This document shows positions 22,007 through 35,159 of a DNA stretch of 64,000 nucleotides, piece after piece. Position numbers and translations under genes: made by a program. The DNA is from Torymus aiolomorphi (Eukaryota; Arthropoda; Insecta; Hymenoptera; Torymidae). Location: NCBI GenBank assembly GCA_036365515.1, contig CM070877.1:64988522-65052521 (forward strand). Reading direction: 5' to 3'. The notes under the pieces are model-generated. The model did not search any database and was not told where the DNA came from. It saw only the letters and a program-made list of their open reading frames with translations. Each line of letters opens with the position of its first letter. The stretch's first letter is position 1.

Positions 22007-23670
22007 CCTAATCGTAGAGAGGGACAAGTAGAGACCGAGACGTAGAGACGGAGGCATAAAGACAGAGGCGTAGAGAGAGATTAAAGACAGAAACGTAGAA
22101 ACGGGGATGTAGAGACAGAGTCGTAAAGTCAGATGCGTAGAGACAGAGGCATAGAGATAGAGGCGTAGAGACAGGGATGTAGAGACAGAGACGTAGAGAC
22201 AGAGACGTAGAAACAGAGACGTGGAGACATAGACTTAGCGACAGAGGTATAGAGATAGAAACGTAAAGACAGCGATGTAGAGAGAGAGAGAGAGAGATTA
22301 GAGACAGAAACGTTAAAACAGGGACGTACAGTCGTAGAGACAGAAACGTACGCGCGGAGGCGTTGAGACAGAGACATAGAGACAGATGTAGGAACATAAA
22401 CATAGAGACAGAGACGTGGAGACAGGGATGTAGACACAGGGACGTAGCGACAGAGACGTAGAGACAGAGACGTAAAGACAAAAAGTGGAGACAGAGACTT
22501 AGCGACAGAGGTGTAGAGAGAGAGAGATTAGAGACAGAAACGTTGAAACAGGGATGTACAGTCGTAGAGACAGAAGCGTACGCACGGAGGCGTTGAGACA
22601 GAGACGTGGAGACAGATGTAGAAACAGAAACATAGAGAGAGACGTGGAGAGAGGAATGTAGATACAAAGACGTAGAGATGGAGACGTAGAGACAGAGTCG
22701 TAGAGAGAAAAAAGTAGAAACAGAGACGTGGAGACAGAGACTTAGAAACAGCGATATAGAGACAGAGACGTGGAGATAGAGACTTAGAAACAGAGATATA
22801 GAGATAGAGACGTAAAGACAGAGATGTGGAGAGAGAGAGAAAGATTACAGGAACGTAGAAACAGGGATGTACAGTCGTAGAGACAGACACGTACGCACGG
22901 AGGCATTGAAACAGAGACGTGGAGACAGATGTATAATCAGAAACATAGAGACTGAGACGTGCAGGTAGAGACATGGAGACAGAGACGTAGAAACAGAAAC
23001 ATAGAGACAGAGATGTAGAGACAGAAAACTAGAGACGGAGACGTAGACACAGAGACGTAGAGATATGGGCGTAGAGACAGACGTGGGGACAGAAACGTAG
23101 ATGCAGGCTCGTAGAGAGAGACATGAAGACAGAGACGTAGAGGCAGAGTCGGAGAGATAAAGACATAGAGACATCGTTGGAGAGACAGAGATATAGAGAC
23201 AGAGGACTAGAGACCGAGATGTAGAGAGAGAGATTGGAGACAAAGATCTAGAGATAGAGACTTAATGACAGAGACGTAGAAAGAGCGAGATTAGAGACAG
23301 AAGCGTAGTAACTGGGACGTAAAGACCGAACGTAGAAACAGACGCGTAGAAACGGAGACGTAAAGACGGAGACGTAGAGACAGACGTAGAAACAGAAACG
23401 TAAAGACATAGACGTAGAGATGGAAAAGTAGAGACGGAGACGTAGAGACAGAGACCTGGAAACAGACGTAGAAACAGAAACGTAGAAACACAAACGTAAA
23501 GACAGACGTAGAGATGGAAAACTAGAGACAGAGACGTAGAGACAGAGACCTGGAAACAGACGTAGAAACAGAAACGTAGAGACAGACGTAGAGACCGAAA
23601 AGTCGAGACAGAGATGTAGAGATAAAGATTAGAGACAGAGATGTAGAGACAGACACGTAAAGATAGAGAC

Positions 23671-23710
<40 letters not shown>
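22007..23710. repeat. 14-bp minisatellite with higher-order structure, copy 1
   Basis: Degenerate tandem copies of GTAGAGACAGAGAC (14 bp). Larger blocks recur: GTACAGTCGTAGAGACAGA lies at about 22325, 22556 and 22867, implying 230-310-bp higher-order units. The array ends in a pure GA run (23674-23708). Long minus-strand S/L/V/Y/C-rich ORFs are translations of the repeat. Confidence 0.95.
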
Positions 23711-23712
<2 letters not shown>

Positions 23713-25226
23713 GTACCTTAAAAAACGACTGCTTACCAATTTTCAGCTCTCTAGGGGTCCCTGGGCCAGCGAAAACGCCATTAGAATGCCCAAAAAAGGC
23801 CCTTTTCGCCCCATTTTCAAAGGTCGATATCTTGAAAACATATCAGACAATTTTAATTTAGCAAGCTTATTTTTTTATTGTTTTAAGTTCTTATAAAAAA
23901 ATTTTTAAAAGCCTTAAGGCCCATTTTTGGAACCGTTTAAGTGCGAAGAAAAATGTAAAAATTTGACGATTTTTAGATGTCTGCCAAAATTGCACCAATA
24001 GACTTAGGACCTTTCACCGAAGTCGCGATGGATAGGCTGTGATATTACCTTCAAAACACCGCTTGGTAAATAAAAATCCATGGCGTAGATTTTGAGATAC
24101 AGCTGTTTGAAAATGGGCATTTAGCAAAAATCGAGTTTTTAGCATTTTCAAACTAGTGGTACTTTTTTCTGGTAATCTCAAATGATACAAAAATTTAACT
24201 GGAAGTAGTTCTTATCATGTATAACAAACTGGCCGAAGAAATTTTCTTGGCCCAACCCTCCATATACCTCATTCGAACCTCTGAAAATCAGGTATTCTGC
24301 TTCTCAAGTGAGACAATACACTTGATTGTTATGACTCCTTTACGTTATTCTCAGAAAAGCTGAACATTTAATAATATATTTATAAAATATTCTTTTCAGT
24401 CTAATATGAGCAGTGTTGCGCAAGTTACCCATTAACTACAAAAAAGATTCTTGAGATACTATATTTTTTATTAGAAAAAAATACTAATACGTATTTCCGA
24501 TACAAATTTTTAAAATACGTATTTATATTATTTGTATTTCAAATAATTATTTCAAATAATGTTTCGATTTTCTGAGAATGACGTGAAGGAGTCATAACAA
24601 TCGAGTGGGTTCTCTCACTTGAGAATCAGAATACCCGATTTTCAGAGGTTCGAATGAGGTATACAGAGGGTAGGGCCAAGAAAATTTCTTCGGCCTGTTT
24701 GTTATGCATGATAAGAACTACTTCCAGTTAAATTTTTGTATCATTTGAGATTGCCAGAAAAAGTACCACTAGTTTGAATATGCGAAAAATGCAATTTTTG
24801 CTAAAATGCCCATTTTCAAACAGCTGTATCTCAAAACCTACGCCATGGATTTTAATTTACTAAGCGGTGTTTTGAAGGTAATGTCACGACCTATCCATCG
24901 CGACTTCGGTGAAAGGTCCTAACTCTATTGGTGCAATTTTTGCAGACATCTGAAAATCGTAAAATTTTTAAATTTTTCTTCGCACTTAATCGGTTCCAAA
25001 AATGGGCCTTAATACTTGGGCTTTTAAAAATTTTTTTATAAGAACTTAAAGATGAAACATAAAAAATTACGCTTGCTAAATTACAATTGGCTGATATGTC
25101 TTCAAGTTATCGGCCTTTGGAAATGGGGCAAAAAGGTCCTTTTTCAGGCATTCTAATAGCGTTTTCTCTGGTCCAGGGACCCCCTAGGAGGCTGAAAATT
25201 GGTAAGCAATCTTTTTTAAAGGTAAT
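23713..25226. mobile_element. 1.5-kb foldback element, copy 1
   Basis: Arms of ~645 bp (23713-24357 and 24573-25226) are inverted, from GACTGCTTACCAATTTTCAG at the left end to the equivalent right end. They differ by many substitutions, so the element is older than the TTAA palindrome. No coding capacity is visible. Confidence 0.85.
24358..24572. repeat. Spacer with hAT-like terminus
   Basis: The unpaired centre of the foldback element contains CAGTGTTGCGCAAGTTACC, which resembles hAT-type termini, followed by AT-rich text with AAAATACGTATTTATATT. Probably a truncated nested insertion; the assignment rests on the terminus only. Confidence 0.4.
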
Positions 25227-25307
25227 ACAACAAACTAAAATTAGGGCAAAATCCGCGACCCCTTTCCACAAAAGTGGGCGATAATTAAAAATATTGCTCA
25301 AATATAT

Positions 25308-25355
25308 ACTAGAGGGGGTAACCCCTCTGCTCGCTCCGCTCGCCAACCCTCCATT
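25308..25355. repeat. GC-rich hairpin motif, copy 2
   Basis: GAGGGGGTAACCCCTC followed by TGCTCGCTCCGCTCGCCAAC; same family as 4552-4597 and 34910-34958. Confidence 0.65.
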
Positions 25356-25389
25356 CATAAGTTGTTGAACTATTTATTTATTAGGTTTT

Positions 25390-26450
25390 ATTCTAAGATT
25401 AAAAGAAATAGTTTAGAGTAAACTATTATATAACCAATTTTCTACAAAGTCTAAGCTTTGTTCGAACATTTAACAGTAAGGTTCCGATTAGCAACCACGA
25501 AAACCTCTGTATACAAATTTTAAGCAGAATCTAAGCTTCCTTCGAACTTTTGACAGCCCTTTCGAATTTCGGAAGTCTGATAGCAAGATTGTGATCAGCG
25601 ACCTTGAAAACTCCCGTATACAAAGTTTAAGCAAAATCTAAGCTTCCTTCGAAAATTTTTCGCATCCATATTGGATCCGCCATTTAGTATTTCGAAAGTC
25701 TAAAAGAAACCTTGATCAGCGACCTCGAAAATCCCTGTATACCAAAGACAAACAAAAGCTAAGCTTTTTTCGAATTTGTAACCGCCATGTTGGATCCGCC
25801 ATTTTGATTTTCGAAAGTATAATAGCAACATCTTGATCAGCGACCTTGAAAATCCCTGCATACCAATTTTCAGACAACTCTAAGCACTTTTACAACTTTC
25901 AATAACCATATTGGATGCGCCATTTTGAATTTCAAAAGTCTAATAGAAAAACTTGATCAGCAACCTCGAAATCCGCTGTATACCAATTTTAAACAAAATC
26001 TAACAAAATCTAAGCTTATTTCGAATTTTTTACCGACATTTTGAATTTTGAAAGTCTGATAGCAAGATCGTGATCAGGGATCTCGAAAATCCATGTATAC
26101 CAATTTTCAACAAAATCTAAGCTTTGCTCGAATTTTTTACAGCCATTTTGAATTTTGAAAGTCTAACAGCAAGATCGTGATCAGCGACCTCGGAAACCCA
26201 TGAATTCCAATTTTGAGCAAAATCTAAGCTTTTTCTGAACTTTTAACCACCATATTGGATACGCCGTTTTGAATTTCGAAACTCAGACAGCCAAGTCGTG
26301 ATTAACGACTTCAGAAACCCTTGTATTCCAATTTTGAGATATACCTAAGCTGTTTTCGAATTTGTCAGAATGTAAACACCATACTTTACGCGTGGCGTGA
26401 GAAAAAAAGATGTTTGTCGCATGTGTACCAAGATGATAAATACGATTAAT
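25390..26450. repeat. ~120-bp satellite A, copy 1 (about nine units)
   Basis: Recurring order: AAAATCTAAGCTT, TTCGAATTTTT, CCGCCATTTTG, GAAAGTCTGATAGCAAG, TGATCAGCGACCTCGAAAA, then CTGTATACCAATTTT. Spacing is mostly 105-125 bp with strong divergence between units. Homologous to satellite B at 35160-36692. Confidence 0.85.
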
Positions 26451-26462
26451 GAGGAGGCTAGG

Positions 26463-26612
26463 CATGAGTATGGTGGCAAGAGGGGGCTGGCTGAGGGGGG
26501 TGAGGAGGCTATTCGAACATAAAAAACCTCATAGAAATACGCTGATTTTTACGTTATTTTGAGGGGGCTGAGGGAAACGGTGGGACGGGGGGTGAGGGGG
26601 CGTTGAAGTTCA
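26463..26612. repeat. G-rich block, copy 1
   Basis: GGGGGCTGGCTGAGGGGGGT and, after an AT interlude, TTTTTACGTTATTTTGAGGG recur from the 10869-11100 block. Confidence 0.65.
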
Positions 26613-26974
26613 TAAATAATGCTAACATCTATTGTAAAGTGTCTTTTTATTTATGGAAAAGATATATTGGGAGGGAAAGGGGAAATACAATTTCGGAACG
26701 GGCGCAAATGATATGTGTGACGCGAACACCAATATTTATAGATTAAAACTTAACACTATTCATTTAGTCAAAAGTTACACGCGGGTTTTGTTGGACGCCA
26801 GCCGCACAAACGCAGCACGAAAAACCAAAGTGCACACAGTGCAAAATCGTAACTCACAACCGGCACGAGACTCGACACTCGCGAACGCGCACTGAGTAGT
26901 TTATCGCAAAGCACAAAGCTACTTACTTAACAGCAAGTTGTTAGTCGCAAGACGAAGAGCGGCAGGCACGCCGT

Positions 26975-27117
26975 CCCTGATTAAAAAAAAATATTAAATC
27001 CTATTGGATCCTATTAAATTCCCTATATAGTCCATGTATTAAGTCAGTAAAAAATCCTCATTAAAGTCGATTCAACTAACAGCTTTTTAAAGGAATGAAT
27101 GGGTTTTTTAATCAGGG
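26975..27117. mobile_element. 143-bp MITE nested in the solo LTR, copy 1
   Basis: Ends are inverted CCCTGATTAAAAAA and TTTTTTAATCAGGG around AT-rich sequence. No clear target duplication. Superfamily not assigned. Confidence 0.75.
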
Positions 27118-27241
27118 TCGCAGGTCGGTATGTCGGCAGGTCGGCAGCTACGCCGATGCGAGTGGGTTAGTGGCCCAGGACAGCGTGTCGCGGCCGACCC
27201 TCTTATTCGCGCTACTCACTTGACCCTAGTTGCGTCACATA

Positions 27242-27243
<2 letters not shown>

Positions 27244-27317
<74 letters not shown>
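27244..27317. repeat. (CT)n microsatellite, copy 1
   Basis: Pure CT for ~70 bp. The SLSLSL and ERERER ORFs are artefacts. Longer by ~10 bp in copy 2. Confidence 0.95.
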
Positions 27318-27318
<1 letters not shown>

Positions 27319-27535
27319 GCTGTCGGTGATGATGCGTACGTCGATGACTGCCGATGCCTCGTCGACCGGCGCTCTAGCGCGCATGCGCTTCGCGAGCTAT
27401 GGCTTGTAGAGCCCTGTGGTTGACATTGGTGAGGGCCCTCTGCGAGGCCATCGCAATAAGACGCAACTAAGCCTTTGACTGGGGCAGGCGAGAATTGAAA
27501 TATTGTAACATCAAAAGTTGATGTTACACTATATA

Positions 27536-29295
27536 CACAGTGACCCATTTTAATCGCCGCACCCGGATTTCTCGGAACCTAAGCCAAATAGAGAAAAATG
27601 GTTCAGACAAAAGTTATAGGGGACAAAGGGGGCCACATAATGGCGCTAACGTATTTGAGCTTGAACTTGACCATTGAGGTTATTTCAAGGTCAAAGTGGT
27701 TTTTTCATATGGGAACACCTAGTTTTTACCCCGGATTCGGAAGGAGCGGGAAATTTTACGTTCAAAATCATATTGAGAAATTTTTTCCAAGGTCATTTCA
27801 AGGTCAAATCTAGGTCAAACTCAGAAAAGTCCGTTTAAAATCGTTTTTTTTCCATGAACCACAGGCTAAGCTGGTTCAAATTGATCGTAGGCTTAATAGA
27901 GGAACCCACACACTCAAAACTTACACATCCTAGTAAACAAAACTCAAACTCGCACATCCTAACCTGATACACTTCATGCCCTCACATGCTGAACTGTTAC
28001 ACCCCGGTCCCACAACCATACCCCACACCCCCCAGTCCCACACATCCCTACCCCACGCATGCTAATCCCATACACCCCAAACCCGCACATCCTGAACCCT
28101 GAAAAAATTTTCTCAAGGGCAAAATGATTTTTTAACGGAAACTTTAAGATCGTTGAAGCTTCTTGTTATAAATGTATTAACCTTACTTTTTGCGCTACCC
28201 AGAAACAACGACGTGGACGTAGTAAGGATTGTTTCCTTCGGGGTGCTTAATTAAAGTGAGTCCCCTTGCCTCTCACTGGTCGGGGTGCTTGATTATAGTG
28301 AGTCCCCTCGCCTCTCACTAATGTAAATAAATTTTTATTTAACCTCGAACCAAGTGTTCGAAATGACGACCATTTGCTTCAAGGCACATAGTCAAACGCC
28401 TTTGAAAATCGCGAACTGTGTTCTGCAAAGTTTGTCTCGGAATGGCAGCGCATGCTCGACGAATCCTATCCTGCATATCTGCTCTTGTAATGGGTTGCTC
28501 AAAAACAGCATTTTTTAAATACCCCCATAAATAGAAATCTGGTGATATAAGATCGGGTGAGCAAGCAGGCCAGTTAACCGGATTTTAATTAAGCACCCCA
28601 AAGGAAGCAATCCTTACTATGTCCACGTCGTTGTTTCTGGGTAGCGCAAAAAGTAAGGTTAATACATTTATAACAGAAGCTTCAACGATCTTGAAGTTTC
28701 CGTTAAAAAATCATTTTGCCCTTGAGAAAAATTTTTCAGGGTTCAGGATGTGTGCGTTTGGGGTGTATGGGATTAGCATGCGTGGGGTAGGGATGTGTGG
28801 GACTGGGGGGTGTGGGGTATGGTTGTGGGACCGGGGTGTAACAGTTCAGCATGTGAGGGCATGAAGTATATCGGGTTAGGATGTGCGAGTTTGAGTTTTG
28901 TTTACTAGGATGTGTAAGTTTTGGGTGTGTGGGTTCCTCTATTAAGCCTACGATCAATTTGAATCAGCTTAGCCTGTGGTTCATGGAAAAAAAACGATTT
29001 TAAACGGACTCTGAGTTTGACCTAGATTTGACCTTGAAATGACTTTGGAAAAAATTTCTCAATATGATTTTGAACGTAAAATTTCCCGCTCTTTCCGAAT
29101 CCGGGGTCAAAACTAGATGTTTCCATATGAAAAAACCACTTTAACCTTGAAATAACCTCAAAGGTCAAGTTTAAGGTCAAAGACGTTAGCGTCATTATGT
29201 GGCCCTCTTTCTCCCCTATAACTTTTGTCTGAACCATTTTTCTCTATCTGGCTTAGGTTCCGAGAAATCCGGGTGCGGCGATTAAAATGGGTACC

Positions 29296-29298
<3 letters not shown>
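27536..29298 (-). mobile_element. Foldback mariner-type element with long TIRs, copy 1
   Basis: 1,763 bp flanked by TA (27534-27535, 29299-29300). Arms of ~700 bp (27536-28250, 28588-29298) are inverted, ending in GACCCATTTTAATCGCCGCA. They carry AAGGTCA half-sites and a GT-rich stretch (GTGTGGGACTGGGGGGTGTG at 28794). Two diverged units of the DD41D element's 40-bp repeat lie at 28235-28320. The middle holds only a transposase C-terminus, so this is an internally deleted relative of the DD41D element. Confidence 0.85.
28339..28583 (-). pseudogene. Mariner transposase C-terminal fragment, copy 1
   Basis: The minus-strand frame reads NWPACSPDLISPDFYLWGYL near its start, the third-Asp motif of the DDD domain, and ends in GRHFEHLVRG before TAA. 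It matches the end of the 8640-9714 transposase (WPARSPDLTPLDYFYWGYLK ... FEHLK) at a diverged level. About 80 residues remain; the helix-turn-helix region and first two catalytic Asp are gone. It sits between the foldback arms. Confidence 0.85.

Positions 29299-29375
<77 letters not shown>
29299..29375. repeat. (TA)n microsatellite, copy 1
   Basis: TA run lying exactly between the mariner right end and the left end of the next TIR element. Confidence 0.95.
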
Positions 29376-29377
<2 letters not shown>

Positions 29378-32300
29378 GTTATTCTGCCATAACTACCCCA
29401 GATGGCGTCCAGAGCTTACATAAAGATGTGCGAATAATAATAAATATTTCACAGGCTCTAATGTGTATATAATGACGTTGACTTTCTTGGAAGATCTACA
29501 GAAAGCGTTTGTTAACTGGATGTTAAAAAAAATCAATAAAATAGAGTCAAAATGTCAGTTCCGTCCCTTGTCCTAAACGATATTTTGAATATGAAACCTT
29601 GTGCCACGTGAAAATCAAGCGAAGAAGCCTACTTCCCACATACACATTATAAATTACAAGGTTTTTAATATATGTTTCCATTGTTAAAGAAATGGATTAT
29701 AAATAATTAAGAATTTAAAATTGATCAATCTTACATCCGCTCTGATATATATTGCGGTTTTTGTACATAATCGCCTTTTTTTTTATACAAACGTTATTGT
29801 TATAACTTTAAAGTTTAGGTGCGTAGCTGTAAGTTAGTTTTAAGTATATACATATATATTTTTTATTTTTGTATTACGTATACCTGCGTATAGATAACTA
29901 CGTTTACCTCTGTAGGGTTTCACAAATGTGTAATTCTTTCTGGTTTTGAATAAAAAAATAAAAATATAATTTTTAAGGTAAAATTCAAGAAACTACTATT
30001 AAATCACGATGGATACTTTTTGTCCAGCGATTTGCACGAAAATGTTGATAATAGCATTAATTGCTTTGAAAACAGCGCTACTTGTGGGGTTTATACACCC
30101 ACTTCTTCACTCGGTCCAGGAAAGGAAGGGGAGAGAGAGAAATGAAGAGTCGAGGAGTCAACAGTATCGAGGAGATTTATTAGCCAAAGGAGGATACAGC
30201 GGATACACGTCCGCACGCTCGTGGACTCGAGCAACGACTGCGGCGCGCAGGCCGCTTCATGGAGAGCGCGAAATGGCTGCTTCCCCCACTCTCGCAGTTA
30301 GAGTGAGAGGGAAGATCGCAGTCCCTACATATTTGGCTCCATAACGCCATCTAGCGGTCGATTCCTCCAGCGCGTGCACACGGACGAATGATGGAAGCGG
30401 CAAAGCCGTTAAAAATTAGAAAATCCACGAACGCGAACTAGTTCTTTTTCTAATTTCACAGCGTACAAATATTTTAGTCAGTTCCGTGCCCTGTGTAATC
30501 CGTTGTTTAGATTATGTTTAATGGTAAGTGAAATGTATTTTTTTATAGTATTTGGTGGATATAAGAACTACCTACGCGGAGAATAGGTAACTTTGAGTAT
30601 ACGCGACGTGCGAGCTTTTTAAACTTAAAAATGTTAGTTCCGTCCCTGTCAGTTCCGTCCCATAAAAGATTAAAATTCATTATTAAAAATTAAAAACTTT
30701 TTTAATTGAACTGAAATCTTTGGTGTTCGGATTTTTTTCATTTCTTATAATCAAACTGATATTCCATACGGTTTCAAATCATAAATTATATATAAGATTG
30801 AGTAAATTCATATAAATAATGAATGATTTACATAATTGTGAAATCTTTAAGATTTCTATTTATCTGCTTTTATAAGATAAATTTTGAAAAATGGCTCCGA
30901 CCATGAGAAAAGCAAATATTCTGAAGAAAAATCATCAAGTTAAACAAAGAAAATCATTAAAAGTAAAATTTCAAAATGCTGAGAAAGCCGTTGATGTATG
31001 GACTCGTAATTCAGTGAATTTGCACTTTGTCCCATGAAAATCCATCATGCGGTCTCAGAGAAAAGTTACAACAAACTTTTTTTCTTGAAAATGCTGTAAC
31101 TGAGGATAAAATGAGTTTAAGGGCCTCTGCCTAGGCTCATTTTATTCAAGATAAGTTATATTTACAATATATTTTCATTATTTTATCATAATAATATTTT
31201 TTATCATTTTTTTTAGGTAATTTTGGCCACTAAGGCCTATAGGTGTAAGACCGCATTAACAAATTATTAAATACTATATTTTATTAAATTAATTTTAAAT
31301 GTAAACAGAAAATATTATTTGTAATATTATTTAATATTGTAAATAAAAATGTAAATCAAAACACGGTATGAAAAATAATTTGCATAATTTACCATAAATT
31401 ATCATTTTGATTCCTTAGTGAAAATAATTTTCGTGCCTAATCGTGCATAAGTGTGCCAAACTGTGCCCAAGTAGGTAAGTTTCGGACATTTTACACAGAT
31501 ATATCATATATCTGGCACAGTTTGGAACAATGTGGCACACTTTTGCACAGTTTGGCATAAATTATTTTCAGCTGTTGAAAATAAATATAATTTGATTTTC
31601 GATACAGTTGTGCATAGTTTAGCACACTTGGCATACTTTAGAACATTTTGACATAGTTTGGCACAAAGAATTTTCAGTTACTAAAAATAAAATTAGGTTT
31701 ATTATTAGGCACAGTAGTGCACAGTTGGACACACTGTGGGACAGTTTTGCACAGTTGTTGCACAGATTCACACAATTTGGCACAGTTAAGCACACAAAAT
31801 ATTGTTCACTTATTAAAACAATATAAGTAAAAATATAAATAATTTATTATTAACAATAATTTTGAATATTTAAGTATAGGTAATCTCAATTAGAAATAAA
31901 TGAACACACGTGACTAAACGCAATTGATTTTCAAAAATTAGTAATTCTTGAGTCTAATGTCTATAAATGGTTGAATAAAAGATTTAATATTGTTAATAAT
32001 AAATGATGATTGTTAATTTAAAAATTCAACAATAATTTGTATTAAGGCGTGCTAACGTTGTGCCAAACTGTGCACAACTGTGCTCAACTGTGCCCAAGTA
32101 TGTGAAGGTGTGTTAAACTGTGCCAAATAATCAAGCTAAATTTATTTTTAATGGCTAAAAGCTTTTTGTGCTAAACTGTGCTAAAGTGTGCTAAAATGTG
32201 CAAAAGTGTGCTAATCTGGGCTAAACCTGTGTAAAATGTCCGAAATCTACCTGCTTGAGCACACTTTTGCACAGTTTCGCATAGTTAGACATACTTTGGC

Positions 32301-32702
32301 ACATATTTGCACATTTTCACACACTTCAGCACTCTATGGCACAAAAATTTTTTCCACCAGGGTTACTCTTAATATTATTACGGGATTTGATATTATTAAT
32401 TAATTTGGTTATGTAAAATATTATTTTTCAAGCTCTTGTTTGAAATTGTTTTACCGAATTTTTTTATTGTATTACATATTTTAGAATTAATTTCGAGAAT
32501 TTTTTACAATAATGGTCAGTTCCGTCCCATACCAAGATCATAAAATCTTACGTAAACTATAGCCGGAATATTTTGTATTGGATTCGTTCTGGATACTTAT
32601 TTTAAATGTTATAATGAGTAGATGAAACCTCAAAACGCCTATAAAAAGTTGGTTTTGAAAAAAAAAGTTAGACTTAATCTGGGGAAGTTATGGCAGAATC
32701 AC
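29378..32702. mobile_element. 3.3-kb element with short TIRs, copy 1
   Basis: The ends are inverted: TTCTGCCATAACTACCCCAG on the left matches GGGGAAGTTATGGCAGAA on the right. Inside, TCAGTTCCGTCCC recurs near 29556, 30640, 30652 and 32516. It is AT-rich with one GC-richer patch (30090-30400) that contains an accidental 111-codon frame and CGCCATCTAGCGGTCG. No transposase is recognisable. A separate 950-bp element is nested at 31413. Confidence 0.65.
31413..32362. mobile_element. 950-bp element with arrays of TGTGCCA-like motifs, copy 1
   Basis: The left end CCTTAGTGAAAATAATTTTC and the right end (inverted CCCTGGTGGAAAAAATTTTT) are similar. Next to both ends lie dense degenerate repeats of GTGCCAAACTGTGC and its complement: 31430-31790 and 32045-32345. 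No ORF. Subterminal motif arrays of this kind are often transposase-binding sites; that role is inference. Confidence 0.7.
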
Positions 32703-32734
32703 TCAGATTTATATATATATAGAAATGTTATCAG

Positions 32735-34876
<2,142 letters not shown>

Positions 34877-34909
34877 GGGCTCGATAAACCCCGTTGGAGA
34901 AATATATTT

Positions 34910-34958
34910 ATACTTGGGGGGCTTCGCCTCCTGCTCGCTCTGCTCGCCAACCCCCATT
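34910..34958. repeat. GC-rich hairpin motif, copy 3
   Basis: GGGGGGCTTCGCCTCC followed by TGCTCGCTCTGCTCGCCAAC. AT-rich DNA without features follows to 35160. Confidence 0.65.
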
Positions 34959-35159
34959 TTTAGAGATAAATATGAATAATAATGAATAAAGATAATCTTC
35001 TATTAAATATCATTAAACATTTATTTTTTCTTTCAAATTTTCTGTAATTTTGAAAAAAAAATTATTTTTAACATTTATTAATTTTTAAAATAGTATATTT
35101 ATTTTTAACAAAATAATGCATAACATATGTAGTTCATTATGTCAGCACTAATTTTATTT

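Larger units (their letters stand above)
26633..27528. mobile_element. Solo LTR (second family), copy 1
   Basis: 896 bp from TGTAAAGTG to GATGTTACA, flanked by CTAT on both sides (26629-26632, 27529-27532). TG...CA ends and a 4-bp duplication fit a gypsy-type solo LTR. The last 25 bp form a near-palindrome, TGTAACATCAA and TTGATGTTACA around AAG. It contains the 143-bp MITE and a CT microsatellite. Orientation undecided. Short ORFs inside are incidental. Confidence 0.75.

Noticed and set aside
22008..23493. Long minus-strand ORFs rich in S, L, V, Y and C (and their copies at 39400-40883)
   Set aside because: They are translations of the 14-bp minisatellite; the composition repeats in all frames and no domain is present.
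27216..27548. ERERER/SLSLSL-containing ORFs
   Set aside because: Products of the CT microsatellite.
30009..30344. 111-codon ORF (MDTFCPAICTKMLIIALIAL...) and its copy at 47403
   Set aside because: Starts with a membrane-like stretch but then runs into low-complexity R/S/G text; no homologue recognised, and it lies inside a TIR element. Conservation between the copies only reflects the recent duplication.
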